This document shows positions 1-11,409 of a DNA stretch of 64,000 nucleotides, piece by piece (position 1 is the first letter of the stretch; every line of letters begins with the position of its first letter). The notes beneath the pieces are model-generated. The model had not been told where the DNA came from, ran no database searches, and saw only the letters and a program-made list of their open reading frames with translations. Location of the stretch: positions 90,143 to 154,142 of the forward strand of contig NZ_WKJG01000061.1 in NCBI RefSeq assembly GCF_027853235.1. The letters run 5' to 3'. This DNA is from Aliibacillus thermotolerans (GTDB taxonomy: Bacteria > Bacillota > Bacilli > Bacillales > Marinococcaceae). A program made the position numbers and the translations under genes.

Positions 1-435
1 ATCTGCTTTAATTACTATTGGTATGCCCTCTTTTTTTACATATTCCACTGCTTCCTCATAATCAGAAGTAACAAAATAAGAGCCGGTTGGAATGTTGTGA
101 CGTTCCATTAATTCTTTCGCAAAAGATTTACTTCCTTCAATGAAAGCAGCGTCTTTTGTCGGGCCAAACACACGCAAACCTTCCGCTTCAAAACGATCGA
201 CAATCCCTTTTAGTAACGGTGCTTCTGGACCTACAACCGTTAACGCAATCTCTTGTTCTTTCGCAAACTGAACGAGCCCGTCATGGTCATCTTCGTTCAT
301 ATCTACGCATTCTGCAACGTTTTCCATTCCTTTATTTCCAGGTGCGACATACACCTTCGTTACGTGCTTACTTTTAGAAAACTTCCACGCCAGGGCGTGC
401 TCTCTTCCTCCGCCCCCAATGATTAGAACTTTCAT
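1..435 (-). CDS. purD: phosphoribosylamine--glycine ligase (GARS), partial at window edge
   Basis: This is the N-terminal part (about 145 residues) of the ATP-grasp ligase that joins phosphoribosylamine and glycine to GAR, step 2 of purine synthesis. The ATG at 433-435 opens with MKVLIIGGGGREHALAW, the typical PurD nucleotide-fold start, and later shows VVGPEAPL and VFGPTKDAA, both family signatures. The gene runs off the left edge, so the catalytic ATP-grasp core is mostly outside. It starts 23 bases after the purH stop and is the last gene of the pur operon, as in B. subtilis. Confidence 0.95.
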   Translation of the reverse strand, partial: MKVLIIGGGGREHALAWKFSKSKHVTKVYVAPGNKGMENVAECVDMNEDDHDGLVQFAKEQEIALTVVGPEAPLLKGIVDRFEAEGLRVFGPTKDAAFIEGSKSFAKELMERHNIPTGSYFVTSDYEEAVEYVKKEGIPIVIKAD

Positions 436-458
436 TTTATCCCACCTTCATCGTGTGA

Positions 459-1997
459 TTAATGTTTGAAATGACGCATTCCTGTGAAGACCATGGCAAT
501 TCCTAGTTCATTTGCTTTTTCGATGGATTCCTCATCACGAATCGAACCGCCTGGCTGAATGATCGCAGTGACTCCCGCTTTTCCTGCTTCCTCCACCGTA
601 TCTTTCATCGGGAAAAAGGCATCCGAACCAAGGGCACTTCCTTTTGCCTTTTCTCCTGCTTGTTCAATCGCAATTTTTGCGGCACCAACACGGTTCATTT
701 GTCCTGCACCGACACCAACTGTTTTATCCTCTTTTGCAAGAACGATAGCGTTTGATTTCACATGTTTGACGACTTTCCAAGCGAGCTTTAAGTCTTCCCA
801 TTCTTGTTCTGTCGGTTCCCTCTTTGTCACTACGCGAATGTCTGCGTCTAAAAATCCTTTCCGGTCTTCTTCTTGTACTAATGCACCGCCGTGGATAGAC
901 GTGATTTTAGAACGGAATGAGTCTTCTTCTGAAAAAGAAACTGTAAGCAAGCGAAGATTTTTCTTCTCCATTAACAAGTCTAAAGCTTCTTGACTAAACG
1001 AAGGTGCAATAATAATTTCTAAGAAAATCTCTTTCATTTTTTCTGCTGTTTGTTGATCTACTTCTCTGTTTAAAGCAACAATTCCACCAAAGATAGAAAC
1101 AGGGTCTGCTTCATATGCTTTTTCATATGCTTCCAAAAGCGTTTCTCCTGTTCCTACTCCACACGGATTTGTATGTTTTACCGCCACTGCAGCTGGTGCT
1201 TGGAATTCTTTCACAATAGAAAGAGCAGATTCGGCATCGTTAATGTTGTTATAAGAAAGCTCTTTTCCGTGCAGTTGCATCGCATTGGCGATAGAACTAA
1301 TAGGGCCAATTGGTTCCCGATAAAAGGCTGCTTTTTGATGTGGATTTTCTCCATAACGAAGGTCTTGTTTTTTCTCATAAGTAATCGTATATGTTTCCGG
1401 ATATTCTTCCCCTACTTGATCTGTTAAGTACTGTGCCACGAGAGCATCGTAAGCCGCAGTGTGACGGAAAACTTTCGCCGCAAGACGTCGTCTCGTTTCC
1501 GTTTGTACTTCTCCCTTGGCGTCTATCTCTTGTAAAATCAGCTCATAATCATTCGGATCAGTAACGACAGTGACGTAAGCGTGGTTTTTCGCTGCAGCCC
1601 GTAACATACTAGGTCCGCCAATATCAATGTTTTCAATCGCATCTTGAAAATCTGTATCCGGCTTTTCAATCGTTTCTTTAAACGGATATAAGTTCACGAC
1701 AACGAGATCAATCGGTTGGATGGCTTGTTTTTCCAATTCACTCATATGACTTTCATTGTCCCGAATGGCAAGCAGTCCACCGTGAATATTCGGATGCAGT
1801 GTTTTTACCCGTCCATCTAATATTTCCGGAAAACCAGTAACTTCTGAAATTCCAGTTACCCGTACTCCGTTGTCTGCTAACATCTGACTTGTTCCACCAG
1901 TGGAAATAATTTCAATTCCACGAGCTTCTAATTCCTTTGCAAATACGACGATTCCTTCTTTATTTGACACACTAATTAATGCTCGTTTCATGGTCAT
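459..1997 (-). CDS. purH: bifunctional AICAR transformylase / IMP cyclohydrolase
   Basis: Carries out the last two steps to IMP: formyl transfer from 10-formyl-THF to AICAR, then ring closure. At 512 residues it is full length. The N-terminal MGS-like cyclohydrolase domain shows DGRVKTLHP at residues 61-69, and the C-terminal transformylase domain contains AVKHTNPCG, which carries the Lys-His catalytic motif. The ATG follows the purN stop codon directly, with a GGGAG-type ribosome site about 11 bases upstream, so translation is probably coupled to purN. Confidence 0.97.
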   Translation of the reverse strand: MTMKRALISVSNKEGIVVFAKELEARGIEIISTGGTSQMLADNGVRVTGISEVTGFPEILDGRVKTLHPNIHGGLLAIRDNESHMSELEKQAIQPIDLVVVNLYPFKETIEKPDTDFQDAIENIDIGGPSMLRAAAKNHAYVTVVTDPNDYELILQEIDAKGEVQTETRRRLAAKVFRHTAAYDALVAQYLTDQVGEEYPETYTITYEKKQDLRYGENPHQKAAFYREPIGPISSIANAMQLHGKELSYNNINDAESALSIVKEFQAPAAVAVKHTNPCGVGTGETLLEAYEKAYEADPVSIFGGIVALNREVDQQTAEKMKEIFLEIIIAPSFSQEALDLLMEKKNLRLLTVSFSEEDSFRSKITSIHGGALVQEEDRKGFLDADIRVVTKREPTEQEWEDLKLAWKVVKHVKSNAIVLAKEDKTVGVGAGQMNRVGAAKIAIEQAGEKAKGSALGSDAFFPMKDTVEEAGKAGVTAIIQPGGSIRDEESIEKANELGIAMVFTGMRHFKH

Positions 1998-2585
1998 TTA
2001 TGTCCGTACTCCCTTCTGTTTGTACTTTGCAATGATAGCTGCCAGCGTATCTGGATATAAACGATGTTCCACAGCTTGGATTGCTTTCGTTAGTGAGGAG
2101 AGGGAATCGGTTTCTTTTACCGTCACCGCTTCTTGGGCAATGATTGGACCGGTGTCCATTCCCTCATCGACAAAATGGACAGTGACACCGGTGACTTTCA
2201 CTTTCGCCTTCCACGCTTGTCCAATCGCATCTTTCCCTGGAAATGCAGGTAAAAGCGATGGATGAATATTGACAATGCGATTTTCATAGGCGTGAAGTAA
2301 CGTCGGTCCGATGAGTCTCATATATCCTGCCAGGACAATAAACTCCACTCCGGCATTCTTTAACGCTGCTACAATCTCTTTTTCAAAAGCTGCTTTATTT
2401 TCATACGTTTTCGGTTGAAAAGAAAAAACTGGAATTCCGTATTTTTCCGCCCGTTTTATTGCATAAGCTTCTGGATTGTCGCTGACGAGTAACACAATTT
2501 TAGCCGAAAGTCTTCCTTCTACAATCGCTTCTTGAATCGCTTCAAAATTCGATCCATTTCCCGACGCAAACAGTGCTAATTTCAT
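1998..2585 (-). CDS. purN: phosphoribosylglycinamide formyltransferase
   Basis: Transfers a formyl group from 10-formyl-THF to GAR, step 3 of purine synthesis. At 195 residues it is the usual length. The catalytic triad of the family is visible: Asn106 and His108 in [12 protein letters not shown], and Asp144 in DEGMDTGPI. Its ATG overlaps the purM stop by 4 bases (ATGA), a sign of translational coupling. Confidence 0.97.
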   Translation of the reverse strand: MKLALFASGNGSNFEAIQEAIVEGRLSAKIVLLVSDNPEAYAIKRAEKYGIPVFSFQPKTYENKAAFEKEIVAALKNAGVEFIVLAGYMRLIGPTLLHAYENRIVNIHPSLLPAFPGKDAIGQAWKAKVKVTGVTVHFVDEGMDTGPIIAQEAVTVKETDSLSSLTKAIQAVEHRLYPDTLAAIIAKYKQKGVRT

Positions 2586-3619
2586 GAAGTGGTGCCTCCT
2601 TTGAGGTCTACTTCTCCACTGTCAGTGACAATGCCGATTTCATACGCTGTTTCACCAGCTTGTTGGAGTGCTTCGAGCGCTTGATTTTTCTCATCCTTTG
2701 CGACTGCTACGATTAATCCAATCCCCATATTAAAGGTGCCGAACATGTCTTGATCCGATACATTCCCATGTTTTTGGATAAAAGGAAAAATAGGAGGTGT
2801 GTCCCAACTGGAAAGGGTAATCTCTGCCCCGAATCCATCTGGTAACATCCGCGGAATATTTTCATAAAAACCACCGCCGGTAATGTGGGCCATACCTTTA
2901 ATGGAAATTGCTTTTTTTAATTGTTGAATGGCGTGGACATAAATACGAGTTGGAGTGAGTAACACTTCCCCTAGAGACACATCAAAAGGTTCGTACGTCT
3001 CTTTTAAATCGAGATTCGCATCGGCAATGACTTTCCTAACGAGGGAAAAACCGTTACTATGAACACCGGAAGAAGCAAGCCCAATCAATACGTCCCCGGC
3101 TGCTATCGCCTTCCCTGTAATAATGTCACTTTTCTCGACAATTCCAACGGTAAAACCAGCGACGTCGTATTCGTCTTCCTCGTACATTCCCGGCATTTCT
3201 GCAGTCTCACCGCCGATTAAAGCGCAACCCGCTTCTTCACAGCCGTCCGCAATCCCTTTTACAATTGCCTCAATTTTCTCAGGAACCGACTTCCCACATG
3301 CGATATAGTCTAAAAAATAGAGCGGTTCTGCACCTTGGACGGCAACATCATTGACGCACATTGCCACGGCATCTTTTCCAATCGTATCGTGCTTATCCAT
3401 TTGAAAAGCGAGCATTAATTTCGTTCCGACTCCATCGGTTCCGGAAATGAGCACCGGTTCTTTATACGGCAGAGAAGAAAGGTCAAACATCGCTCCAAAC
3501 CCTCCTAATCCTCCCATTACTTCTGGGCGGAGCGTTCGATCGGTATGTTTTTTCATACGCTTCACTGCTTCATAGCCAGCTTCCACATCGACGCCGGCTT
3601 TCTTATATGCTTCAGACAT
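2582..3619 (-). CDS. purM: phosphoribosylformylglycinamidine cyclo-ligase (AIR synthetase)
   Basis: Closes the imidazole ring (FGAM to AIR, step 5). The start is set at 3617-3619 ([15 protein letters not shown]) because an AAGGAGGA ribosome site sits about 8 bases upstream; a GTG seven codons earlier would place that site inside the coding sequence. The protein is about 345 residues with the PurM-family signatures GTDGVGTK and MCVNDV and the GGETAEMPG loop. It overlaps purN by 4 bases and follows purF after 23 bases. Confidence 0.96.
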   Translation of the reverse strand: MSEAYKKAGVDVEAGYEAVKRMKKHTDRTLRPEVMGGLGGFGAMFDLSSLPYKEPVLISGTDGVGTKLMLAFQMDKHDTIGKDAVAMCVNDVAVQGAEPLYFLDYIACGKSVPEKIEAIVKGIADGCEEAGCALIGGETAEMPGMYEEDEYDVAGFTVGIVEKSDIITGKAIAAGDVLIGLASSGVHSNGFSLVRKVIADANLDLKETYEPFDVSLGEVLLTPTRIYVHAIQQLKKAISIKGMAHITGGGFYENIPRMLPDGFGAEITLSSWDTPPIFPFIQKHGNVSDQDMFGTFNMGIGLIVAVAKDEKNQALEALQQAGETAYEIGIVTDSGEVDLKGGTTS

Positions 3620-3642
3620 CCAATGATCCTCCTTATTCACTC

Positions 3643-5058
3643 TTACCTTTTATCGTGGGGATGCAATGTATCAGGATAAATTTCCGTTGGATAGTTTCCC
3701 GTGAAACACGCGAGACATTGCCCTCCATTCGGTTCATCCGTGTCACGCCCAATTCCTTTGATTAACCCTTCGATACTTAAAAAACGAAGAGAGTCCGCTC
3801 CCATCATTTCACGCATCTCTTCAATGGAATGATTGGCAGCAATTAACTCTTCTTTTGTAGAAGTATCAATGCCGTAATAACACGGATGGGTAATCGGAGG
3901 AGAACTAATGCGAACGTGCACTTCTTTTGCACCGACATCTTTTAACAGACGAACAATCCGCTTGCTCGTTGTTCCCCGCACGATGGAGTCATCGACCATG
4001 ACGACCCTTTTTCCTTCCACGACGCCTCGAACAGCGGAGAGCTTCATTTTCACTCCTTGTTCCCGTAACTCCTGCGACGGCTTAATAAATGTGCGACCGA
4101 CATAGCGATTTTTAATTAAACCGAGTTCATACGGCAGCCCCGCTTCTTCCGCATACCCAATTGCCGCAGAAATGGAAGAGTCAGGAACTCCTGTTACGAC
4201 ATCCGCATCGACTGGCGCTTCTTTGGCAAGCTCTTTTCCTAGTCGTTTCCGAGCAGAATGTACGTTGATTTGGTCTAAGTTCGAATCCGGCCGCGCCAAA
4301 TAAATATACTCCATACTACAGAGAACCCGGGAAGTTGCGTTCGTGAAATATTCGGAATGCATACCTTCCTCATCAAAAATAACAATCTCCCCTGGTTCTA
4401 CTTCTCGTAAATATTCCGCTCCTACCGCATCAAAAGCGCACGTTTCCGAAGAGACAATGTATGCTTCCCCGAGGCGCCCAATAGAAAATGGACGCATTCC
4501 GTTCGGGTCTTGTGCGACCATCAATTGATTGTCCGTGAGTACCGCAAAAGCGTAAGCCCCTTTAATCATTGTTAATGCATTTTTTAACTTATCCTCTATG
4601 CGAGGGTATACGCTTCTTTTAATTAAATGAGCCAACACTTCTGTATCAGAACGGGTTTGAAAAATACTTCCTTGACTTTCCAACTGATGTCTTAAACCAT
4701 TTGCGTTCACTAGATTTCCATTGTGAGCAATGGCCATACTATCCGTCTCGGAGCGGATAAGGAGCGGTTGCCAATCCGCAAAACCATTGTCAGACCCGGA
4801 TGCCGGGTAGCGAACGTGACCTAAAGAAGCTTCTCCGCGTAACCGTTCAAATTCTCCTTTTTTAAACACTTCAGAAACAAGTCCCGGTCCTTTATGCACC
4901 TGCATTTTTTCTCCGTTACTTGCTACAATCCCGGCCCCTTCTTGGCCACGATGTTGAAGGCTGTGTAAGCCGTAGTACGTGAGCTGCGGAGCATCTTTAT
5001 GTCCCCATACCGCAAATACACCGCATTCTTCATTTATGCCTTTAATTTCACCAAGCAT
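3643..5058 (-). CDS. purF: amidophosphoribosyltransferase
   Basis: First committed enzyme of purine synthesis: transfers ammonia released from glutamine to PRPP. It has 471 residues. An 11-residue propeptide precedes Cys12, the N-terminal nucleophile of the mature Ntn-type glutaminase. Other active-site elements ([19 protein letters not shown]) are intact. The PRPP loop is [13 protein letters not shown], and the cysteines expected for the B. subtilis-type 4Fe-4S cluster are present ([20 protein letters not shown]). Its start overlaps purL by 25 bases. Because this site is intact, PurF is a useful contrast to PurQ and GuaA in the same window. Confidence 0.97.
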   Translation of the reverse strand: MLGEIKGINEECGVFAVWGHKDAPQLTYYGLHSLQHRGQEGAGIVASNGEKMQVHKGPGLVSEVFKKGEFERLRGEASLGHVRYPASGSDNGFADWQPLLIRSETDSMAIAHNGNLVNANGLRHQLESQGSIFQTRSDTEVLAHLIKRSVYPRIEDKLKNALTMIKGAYAFAVLTDNQLMVAQDPNGMRPFSIGRLGEAYIVSSETCAFDAVGAEYLREVEPGEIVIFDEEGMHSEYFTNATSRVLCSMEYIYLARPDSNLDQINVHSARKRLGKELAKEAPVDADVVTGVPDSSISAAIGYAEEAGLPYELGLIKNRYVGRTFIKPSQELREQGVKMKLSAVRGVVEGKRVVMVDDSIVRGTTSKRIVRLLKDVGAKEVHVRISSPPITHPCYYGIDTSTKEELIAANHSIEEMREMMGADSLRFLSIEGLIKGIGRDTDEPNGGQCLACFTGNYPTEIYPDTLHPHDKR

Positions 5059-7262
5059 GGAATAGCTCCTTTCCAGGCGCTTTCTAATTCTTTTACTTCC
5101 GCATCCATGAGCGTTTCACCGGAAGCAGCACGAATTGTTAAACGACCGTCTCCAGTCACTCGACCGATTTCCTTGGCGGATGGAATCATCTCTTTCAATG
5201 CTTCTTTTTTCTCCGCGGGTACGGTTAACACATAGCGAGATTGCGTTTCGGAGAATAATTCCGTCGCAGCCTCTCCTGCTATCGTTATTTCTGCCCCAAC
5301 GTTCGTGTCAAACAAACATTTCGCTACTGCCACGAGAAAGCCACCTTCTGAAATATCATGGGCAGAAGCAATCACGCCTGATTGAATTGCTTGGAGGACA
5401 GCTGTTTGTCTTTCTTTTTCTACTTTTAAATCAAGAGCAGGAGGCCTTCCAGAGATATCGCCTTCTCGTAATTTTTGCAATTCGCTCCCACCGAATTCCG
5501 GTTGCGCTTCTCCTAAAACGTAAACCAAGTCTCCTTCATTTTTAAACGACTGTGTGGTAATATGGGCTACATCTTCAATCAAACCGACAACACCAACGAT
5601 CGGAGTCGGATAAATGGCACTATCACCTTTTTCGTTATAAAGAGAGACGTTCCCACCAATGACAGGAGTGTTTAACGTACGACATGCTTCACTCATTCCT
5701 TCAATTGCTCGATCCAGTTGCCAATAAATCTCTGGGTTTTCGGGACTACCAAAGTTTAAACAATCGGTCAGACCAAGAGGCTTTCCACCGGAACAAATAA
5801 TGTTTCTTGTAGCTTCGGCGACGGTAATTTTCCCGCCGACTTCCGGATCGAGATACAAATAGCGGGCATTACAATCCGTTGTCATCGCAAGGGCTTTATT
5901 TGTCCCGCGAATACGGATGATTCCAGCATCGGAACCAGGAGAGACAACAGTATTCGCTTGCGCAAGATAATCGTATTGAGAATAGACCCATTCTTTGCTT
6001 GCAATTGTCGGCTGCTGTAATAGTTCAACAAGTGTTTCTTTTACGTTTTCTACCTTGTAATGGACCGGTTCTTTTGCTTGTTGTTCTCGATAAAAAGCTG
6101 GTTCTTTCGTCGGCAAGTCATATTCTGGCACATCTTCAGCGAGTGCATCAACCGGTACTTCTGCCACCACTTTTCCTTTGTGTAAAAGACGAAGATTTTT
6201 GTCTTCGGTGACGTGACCGATTTCACTATACATCACACCCCAACGTTCACAAATATCTTTTATTTCTTTTTCTCGGCCTTTTTTGACGACAAGAAGCATT
6301 CGTTCTTGGGATTCAGAGAGCATCATTTCATACGGAGTCATTCCTTCTTCCCGTTGGGGCACGAGATCTAAGTTCATTTCAATGCCGTACCCTGCTTTAC
6401 TTGCCATTTCCGCAGAAGAAGAAGTGAGACCCGCTGCTCCCATATCTTGAATTCCAATCAGTGCATCCGATTGAACGATTTCAAGGCACGCTTCCATCAC
6501 AATTTTTTCCATAAATGGGTCTCCTGCTTGAATGGAAGGGCGTTCGCTCGGATCTTCATCACTTAATGATTCGGAGGAAAAAGTGGCTCCGTGAATACCA
6601 TCCCGTCCCGTTGGTGGTCCAATGTAAATGACGGTATTGCCAACCCCACTTGCTTGTCCTTTTTTCATATCTTTATGATCTAAAAGACCAACACACATGG
6701 CGTTTACGAGAGGATTCTTTTCATAGGAAGGATCAAATTTTACTTCCCCACCTACTGTTGGTACACCGACACGGTTTCCGTATCCGGCAATCCCGGCTAC
6801 CGCTTCTTCAAACAAATAACGCACGCGGGGAGTGGTTAATTCTCCAAAACGAAGGGAGTTTAATAAAGCGATAGGACGTGCACCCATGGAAAAGACGTCA
6901 CGCATAATGCCTCCAACACCCGTGGCTGCACCTTCGTAAGGTTCCACTGCAGAAGGGCTATTATGACTTTCGATTTTAAAGACAGCAGCTTGCTCATCTC
7001 CAATATCAACAATGCCCGCTCCTTCTCCTGGTCCTTGAAGCACTTGTTTTCCCTCTGTAGGAAATTTTCTCAAGAGTGCTTTTGAACTTTTGTAGCTGCA
7101 ATGTTCTGACCACATGACCGAAAATAACCCTGTTTCGGTATAGTTCGGCAAGCGGCCTAACAATTTCACCGCATAGTCATATTCCTCTTCTTTCATTCCC
7201 ATTTCTTTATATATCTTTTCTTCTTTAATTTGCTCTGGGGTCGGTTCATGAAGTCCGGTCAT
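5034..7262 (-). CDS. purL: phosphoribosylformylglycinamidine synthase, synthetase subunit
   Basis: Small-type PurL (742 residues), the ATP-dependent part of FGAM synthetase (step 4). It normally receives ammonia from the glutaminase PurQ in a complex with PurS. Two PurM-like repeats are visible, with [15 protein letters not shown] and [17 protein letters not shown] in the first and SEGGFLVA in the second. The synthetase domains look conserved. It overlaps purQ by 17 bases and purF by 25, so subunits are translated together. Its partner PurQ lacks the glutaminase nucleophile here, so this subunit may have to use free ammonia. Confidence 0.97.
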   Translation of the reverse strand: MTGLHEPTPEQIKEEKIYKEMGMKEEEYDYAVKLLGRLPNYTETGLFSVMWSEHCSYKSSKALLRKFPTEGKQVLQGPGEGAGIVDIGDEQAAVFKIESHNSPSAVEPYEGAATGVGGIMRDVFSMGARPIALLNSLRFGELTTPRVRYLFEEAVAGIAGYGNRVGVPTVGGEVKFDPSYEKNPLVNAMCVGLLDHKDMKKGQASGVGNTVIYIGPPTGRDGIHGATFSSESLSDEDPSERPSIQAGDPFMEKIVMEACLEIVQSDALIGIQDMGAAGLTSSSAEMASKAGYGIEMNLDLVPQREEGMTPYEMMLSESQERMLLVVKKGREKEIKDICERWGVMYSEIGHVTEDKNLRLLHKGKVVAEVPVDALAEDVPEYDLPTKEPAFYREQQAKEPVHYKVENVKETLVELLQQPTIASKEWVYSQYDYLAQANTVVSPGSDAGIIRIRGTNKALAMTTDCNARYLYLDPEVGGKITVAEATRNIICSGGKPLGLTDCLNFGSPENPEIYWQLDRAIEGMSEACRTLNTPVIGGNVSLYNEKGDSAIYPTPIVGVVGLIEDVAHITTQSFKNEGDLVYVLGEAQPEFGGSELQKLREGDISGRPPALDLKVEKERQTAVLQAIQSGVIASAHDISEGGFLVAVAKCLFDTNVGAEITIAGEAATELFSETQSRYVLTVPAEKKEALKEMIPSAKEIGRVTGDGRLTIRAASGETLMDAEVKELESAWKGAIPCLVKLKA

Positions 7263-7929
7263 GCTCTTCCCTCCAATGGTGAATAATAGATTGAAATAAC
7301 GCTAAACCGTCTGTACTACCGATAATACTTTCTGACGCGCGCTCCGGATGAGGCATAAGCCCTAGCACTCGTTTGTCTTCACTAACGATACCAGCAATAT
7401 GGTCCATGGAACCGTTCAAATCATCATAGTATTGAAAAACAATTTGATTATTTTCCTCGAGCTGTTGCCGTATTTCTTTGTCACAGACGTAATTGCCATA
7501 TTGATGCGCAACGGGGATGTTCACTTCCTGCTGTTGTTCGTATTGATTCGTAAAAGGAGTATTGTTATTTTTTACAATAAGTTTCGACTTGGCACAAATA
7601 AATTTCAGCAGTCTATTTCTTCGAATAGCACCCGGTAAGAAACCTGCCTCTAATAAAATTTGAAAACCATTTCCAATCCCACAAATCAGTTTTCCTTTCT
7701 TTCTTTCTTCTTTTAACGCTTGAATCGCTGGTGTAATACTTGCAATTGCACCGCTTCGTAAATAGTCCCCGAAAGAGGCGCCGCTTGGTAGAATGATGAC
7801 ATCATATGCGGATAAATCGGTGTCTTTATACCAAACGCCTTCCGCTTCTTCGTTTAATAACGAACGGAGCACATGCAAAATATCTTCTGTTCCGCTAGAC
7901 CCTGGAAAATCAATAACGGCCCATTTCAT
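7246..7929 (-). CDS. purQ: PurQ-like glutaminase subunit of FGAM synthetase with the catalytic cysteine replaced
   Basis: Class-I glutamine amidotransferase subunit expected to supply ammonia to PurL. Length (227 residues), position between purS and purL, and the motifs [24 protein letters not shown] and MPHPERA identify it. The nucleophile elbow, normally GVCNGFQ, reads GIGNGFQ: residue 86 is Gly (codon GGA, plus-strand 7672-7674 tcc). The oxyanion region, normally PGGFSYGDY, reads PSGASFGDY. The His and Glu of the triad (HPE) remain. A Cys sits at residue 83, but outside the elbow. The frame is open and all operon overlaps are kept, so the protein is probably made and may serve structurally, with little or no glutaminase activity (inference). 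Confidence 0.9.
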   Translation of the reverse strand: MKWAVIDFPGSSGTEDILHVLRSLLNEEAEGVWYKDTDLSAYDVIILPSGASFGDYLRSGAIASITPAIQALKEERKKGKLICGIGNGFQILLEAGFLPGAIRRNRLLKFICAKSKLIVKNNNTPFTNQYEQQQEVNIPVAHQYGNYVCDKEIRQQLEENNQIVFQYYDDLNGSMDHIAGIVSEDKRVLGLMPHPERASESIIGSTDGLALFQSIIHHWREEHDRTS

Positions 7930-8177
7930 GCTTTGTTTTCCTCCTCCACCGTATAGGAATAATCTTCAATGACCGTGTTTACAAGCAGTTGTTCACACAT
8001 CTCTTTCACTTTGGTATCTAAAGATTCTGTTGACTCCATTTCTAGTTCGATCGTTTTGCCGGTGGTGACACTTTTCACTTCATCAAAAGAAAGTTCCGCT
8101 AACGCGCGCTCAAGGGCACTCGCTTCGGGATTAATGACACCTTCTTTCACTTTCACATGCACTGTTACTTTTACCAT
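7926..8177 (-). CDS. purS: FGAM synthetase small subunit PurS
   Basis: Small dimeric protein (83 residues) that bridges PurL and PurQ in FGAM synthetase. It starts MVKVTVHVKVKEGV and ends in a NTVIEDYSYTVEEE segment typical of PurS. The start at 8175-8177 has a GGAGGGG ribosome site just upstream; an in-frame ATG nine codons earlier is less likely. It overlaps purQ by 4 bases and lies only 30 bases after purB, where B. subtilis has purC in between. Confidence 0.95.
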   Translation of the reverse strand: MVKVTVHVKVKEGVINPEASALERALAELSFDEVKSVTTGKTIELEMESTESLDTKVKEMCEQLLVNTVIEDYSYTVEEENKA

Positions 8178-8207
8178 AGAGACCCCTCCGTTTTTCATAT
8201 TCATGGA

Positions 8208-9506
8208 TTATTCGATAATTCCAACGCGCTTAAACAGCGTATCAATATGTTTCGTATGGTATTCCGGGTCAAAACAAGCGCGAATCTCTTCTTGGGTCAA
8301 CACTTTCGAAATCGTTGGATCTTCTTCAATCAACTGTTGAAAAGAGATTCCTTTCTCCCAAGCTTCCATTGCTTTCGGCTGCACGGTGTCGTACGCTTCT
8401 TCCCGAACCATCCCTTTATTAATGAGAGTAAGTAGTACTTGTTGCGAATAAATAAGACCGTATGTTTTGTCCATATTTTTTTTCATATTTTCTGGATACA
8501 CTGTCAGTTGCTTGATAATGTTACCAAATCGGTTCAGCATATAATTCAATGCGATGGTTGCATCTGGTAAAATGATTCGTTCTGCAGACGAGTGTGAAAT
8601 ATCCCGTTCATGCCATAAAGCGACATTTTCATAAGCGGTTGTCATATACCCTCTCACGACACGAGCCATTCCTGTCATATTTTCAGAACCAACAGGATTG
8701 CGCTTATGAGGCATGGCGGAAGACCCTTTTTGTCCTTTCGCAAAAAATTCCTCCACTTCGCGCGTTTCGCTTTTTTGGAGATTTCTAATTTCTACTGCCA
8801 TTTTCTCAATGGAGGTAGCAATCAATGCAAGAACGCTTATGTAATGAGCGTGACGGTCCCGTTGGAGCGTTTGGGTCGAAATCGGCGCGCATTTAAGCCC
8901 CAGTTTTTCACACACGTATGCTTCAATCGACGGAGGGATATTCGCAAAAGTACCTACCGCTCCGGATAGTTTACCAACTCGCACTGTCTCCGCGGCTTCT
9001 ATAAACCGCTTATAATTTCGTTTCATTTCGTCATACCAAAGCGCTAATTTTAATCCAAATGTTGTCGGTTCCGCATGCACCCCATGGGTTCTTCCCATCA
9101 TGATCGTATATTTATGTTCCAATGCTTTTTCTTTTAATATGCTTAAAAAACGTTCTAAATCTTTTTTTAAAATTTCATTTGCTTGTTTCAACAAATAAGA
9201 TAACGCAGTGTCAACGACGTCTGTGGAAGTGAGACCGTAATGCACCCATTTTTTTTCATCCCCTAACGTTTCCGACACAGCTCTTGTAAAGGCGACGACG
9301 TCATGTCGTGTTTCCGCTTCAATTTCTTGAATACGATTTACGTCAAAGCTTGCCTTTTCGCGAATTTTCTTTACATCTTCTTTCGGAATTCGTCCAATTT
9401 CTGCCCAAGCTTCACAAGCTAAAATTTCCACCTCTAACCACGCTTGGTAACGATTTTCATCCGTCCAAATTGCACCCATTTCGGGACGAGTATAACGCTC
9501 AATCAT
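8208..9506 (-). CDS. purB: adenylosuccinate lyase
   Basis: Cleaves SAICAR to AICAR and adenylosuccinate to AMP, releasing fumarate. Starting at 9504-9506 ([14 protein letters not shown]) gives 432 residues, the usual length, with ribosome site AAAGGAG upstream; the longer open frame overlaps purK in another frame. The fumarase/lyase signature [11 protein letters not shown] and the TSTDVVDTA motif are present. Same operon as purK (14-base gap). Confidence 0.97.
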   Translation of the reverse strand: MIERYTRPEMGAIWTDENRYQAWLEVEILACEAWAEIGRIPKEDVKKIREKASFDVNRIQEIEAETRHDVVAFTRAVSETLGDEKKWVHYGLTSTDVVDTALSYLLKQANEILKKDLERFLSILKEKALEHKYTIMMGRTHGVHAEPTTFGLKLALWYDEMKRNYKRFIEAAETVRVGKLSGAVGTFANIPPSIEAYVCEKLGLKCAPISTQTLQRDRHAHYISVLALIATSIEKMAVEIRNLQKSETREVEEFFAKGQKGSSAMPHKRNPVGSENMTGMARVVRGYMTTAYENVALWHERDISHSSAERIILPDATIALNYMLNRFGNIIKQLTVYPENMKKNMDKTYGLIYSQQVLLTLINKGMVREEAYDTVQPKAMEAWEKGISFQQLIEEDPTISKVLTQEEIRACFDPEYHTKHIDTLFKRVGIIE

Positions 9507-9520
9507 TCGATTTCTCTCCT

Positions 9521-10660
9521 TTATTCTGAATCGTTCACATCCGCCCATACTTCTTCTGTTCGTTCGATCGCTTCTTTCAGAGTAGGCGCTAAAACCGTCC
9601 AATGCCCCATTTTCCGTCCGTATTTCGCTTCTTTTTTTCCGTAAAAATGAACATGACCGACCTTGATGAAACGGTCGTACTGTTGCTGTACGGACTGTAC
9701 GTGTTGACCGAGAATATTCGTCATCACAACCGGTTTGAACAGAGTGGTTGAACCCAAAGGAAGACCAGCAATGGCACGAATATGTTGGGCAAATTGAGAA
9801 GTTTCACACGCTTCAATCGTATAATGACCGGAATTGTGAGGTCGGGGAGCTAATTCATTGACATAAATATCGCCATTCTCAAGCACAAACATTTCCACCG
9901 CAAGGGTTCCGACCAGCTCTAGGTGCTTAGCGATTTGTATCGCCATTTCTTCCGATTTTTGTTCGATCTCTTTTGGAATGCGGGCAGGGACTATTGTCTG
10001 GTGCAAAATGTTGTTGACGTGAATATTTTCTCCAACCGGGAAGGTAGCAACTTCTCCTGTTGTACTTCTTGTCACAATGACAGAGATCTCTTTTTCAAAA
10101 GGAATCCATGCTTCTAACACGAAAGACGAGGCTCCTGTTTCACTTAGTGAACGAAAGGCGTCTTTTCCATCTACTTCCTTATGTATTACCACTTGTCCTT
10201 TCCCGTCATATCCCCCTTGGCACGTTTTTAAAACCGCTGGACACCCTAGCTGCTTTAATCCTTCCTTGACATCTTCAAGAGACTCCACCCCATAATAAGG
10301 CGCAACAGAGACGCCGGCTCTTTCAATTGCTCTTTTTTCCCGCAAGCGATGTTGGGTTGTATATAATAATTGACTTCCTTGTGGCAAATATAACTCTTTC
10401 TCTAAAAATGAAGCAGTATTTGCGTCAATATTTTCAAATTCATAGGTTAATACGTCGCAATGCTCCTTTAGCTTTAGAGCACCGTTTTGGTCGTCATAAG
10501 CGGATTTCACTTCCACATCTGCCACTTGACAAGCGGGTGAGTCTAACGAGGGCTCTAACACAGCAATGCGATATCCCATTTCTTTTGCTGCTAAAGCCAT
10601 CATGCGACCGAGTTGTCCACCACCTAAAATACCGATCGTTTGTCCCGGAGAAATTCTCAC
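9521..10660 (-). CDS. purK: 5-(carboxyamino)imidazole ribonucleotide synthase
   Basis: ATP-grasp enzyme that carboxylates AIR with bicarbonate to N5-CAIR. It has 379 residues. The N-terminal nucleotide fold reads [11 protein letters not shown], and the ATP-grasp region holds [14 protein letters not shown] and [14 protein letters not shown], all PurK signatures. It overlaps the purE stop by 4 bases. Confidence 0.97.
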   Translation of the reverse strand: MRISPGQTIGILGGGQLGRMMALAAKEMGYRIAVLEPSLDSPACQVADVEVKSAYDDQNGALKLKEHCDVLTYEFENIDANTASFLEKELYLPQGSQLLYTTQHRLREKRAIERAGVSVAPYYGVESLEDVKEGLKQLGCPAVLKTCQGGYDGKGQVVIHKEVDGKDAFRSLSETGASSFVLEAWIPFEKEISVIVTRSTTGEVATFPVGENIHVNNILHQTIVPARIPKEIEQKSEEMAIQIAKHLELVGTLAVEMFVLENGDIYVNELAPRPHNSGHYTIEACETSQFAQHIRAIAGLPLGSTTLFKPVVMTNILGQHVQSVQQQYDRFIKVGHVHFYGKKEAKYGRKMGHWTVLAPTLKEAIERTEEVWADVNDSE

Positions 10661-11142
10661 GATAAATCCCCCGTTTCCATCACTTTTTTACGAAGATTTT
10701 CTCGTCGCACTTCTAAACGTTCGGCTATTTTTTCATCAAATGCCGATAACATTTGTGCTGCCAATAAACCTGCATTGGTCGCGCCAGCTTTTCCTATGGC
10801 GACCGTTGCTACCGGTACGCCCCCTGGCATTTGTACAATGGATAATAAGGAATCCATCCCATTTAATGCTTTCGATTGGATAGGTACACCAATGACAGGC
10901 AAAGTCGTTTTCGCAGCGACCATTCCCGGCAAATGCGCGGCTCCCCCGGCTCCGGCAATGATGACTTTTAATCCTCTTTTTCGTGCAGTTTCTGCATATT
11001 CAAACATGAAGTCAGGGGTTCGATGTGCTGAGACGACTTTTTTCTCGTAAGGAATCTCCAGCTCTTTTAATACTTGACAAGCGTGCTCCATCGTCTCCCA
11101 ATCAGAAGTACTCCCCATAATGACTCCCACTATTGGCTTCAT
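10657..11142 (-). CDS. purE: N5-CAIR mutase
   Basis: Converts N5-CAIR to CAIR with PurK; first gene of the operon. The chosen start (11140-11142) gives about 161 residues beginning [18 protein letters not shown], matching family length. A GGGTGGG-containing ribosome site lies just upstream, and an ATG one codon earlier (11143-11145) is equally possible. The open frame extends upstream to 11208, but that part overlaps the riboswitch terminator and is not coding. Motifs [14 protein letters not shown] and [11 protein letters not shown] are typical. Confidence 0.96.
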   Translation of the reverse strand: MKPIVGVIMGSTSDWETMEHACQVLKELEIPYEKKVVSAHRTPDFMFEYAETARKRGLKVIIAGAGGAAHLPGMVAAKTTLPVIGVPIQSKALNGMDSLLSIVQMPGGVPVATVAIGKAGATNAGLLAAQMLSAFDEKIAERLEVRRENLRKKVMETGDLS

Positions 11143-11170
11143 CATACCCACCCTTTTCATTTTTTTCATT

Positions 11171-11235
11171 AAAAAAACCCGGTACTTTGCTTTCTGAAAT
11201 TTATCCATTCATGAGAAAGCTTCCAAGCCCCGGGG
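11171..11235 (-). terminator. purE leader terminator (riboswitch expression platform)
   Basis: On the minus strand a CCCGG...CCGGG outer stem encloses a second stem GCTTTCT/AGAAAGC and is followed by seven T residues (plus-strand A run 11171-11177). It lies between the guanine aptamer and purE, so ligand binding should favour this terminator and stop transcription. Confidence 0.8.
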
Positions 11236-11271
11236 TCAAAACAACAAGAAATAGTATAATTGAAGTATCGT

Positions 11272-11340
11272 CCCCATAGTCCGACAATTTACGGTTGTCG
11301 GGTAGAAACTTCCAGGCCATATTCCTGGCATTATATGAGG
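11272..11340 (-). promoter_or_regulatory. guanine-type purine riboswitch aptamer (purE leader)
   Basis: Read on the minus strand the segment has the purine-riboswitch core: P1 strand CCTCATA, then TATAAT, the ATATGG and GTTTCTACC junction elements, the CCGTAAA loop and the closing GACTATGGGG. The discriminating base before the closing helix is C (GGACTATG), which pairs with guanine or hypoxanthine rather than adenine. P1 CCTCATA pairs with TATGGGG. A terminator follows, so the inferred mode is guanine-dependent transcription termination of the pur operon, as in B. subtilis. Confidence 0.93.
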
Positions 11341-11375
11341 TGCTGGTGCTTATTCATCCCATTACTTACACGTAT

Positions 11376-11405
11376 AGCTTATCAACCTTTGCTGAAGTTT
11401 GTCAA
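11376..11405 (-). promoter_or_regulatory. purE promoter (sigma-A)
   Basis: Minus-strand TTGACA (plus 11400-11405) and a weaker TAAGCT -10 (11376-11381) with an 18-base spacer. It lies just upstream of the guanine aptamer and directly downstream of the PurBox pair. Confidence 0.6.
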
Positions 11406-11409
11406 TTAA

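Noticed and set aside
11146..11208. Upstream in-frame extension of purE
   Set aside because: It overlaps the 3' arm and T run of the riboswitch terminator; purE relatives begin at MKPIVG or its equivalent.
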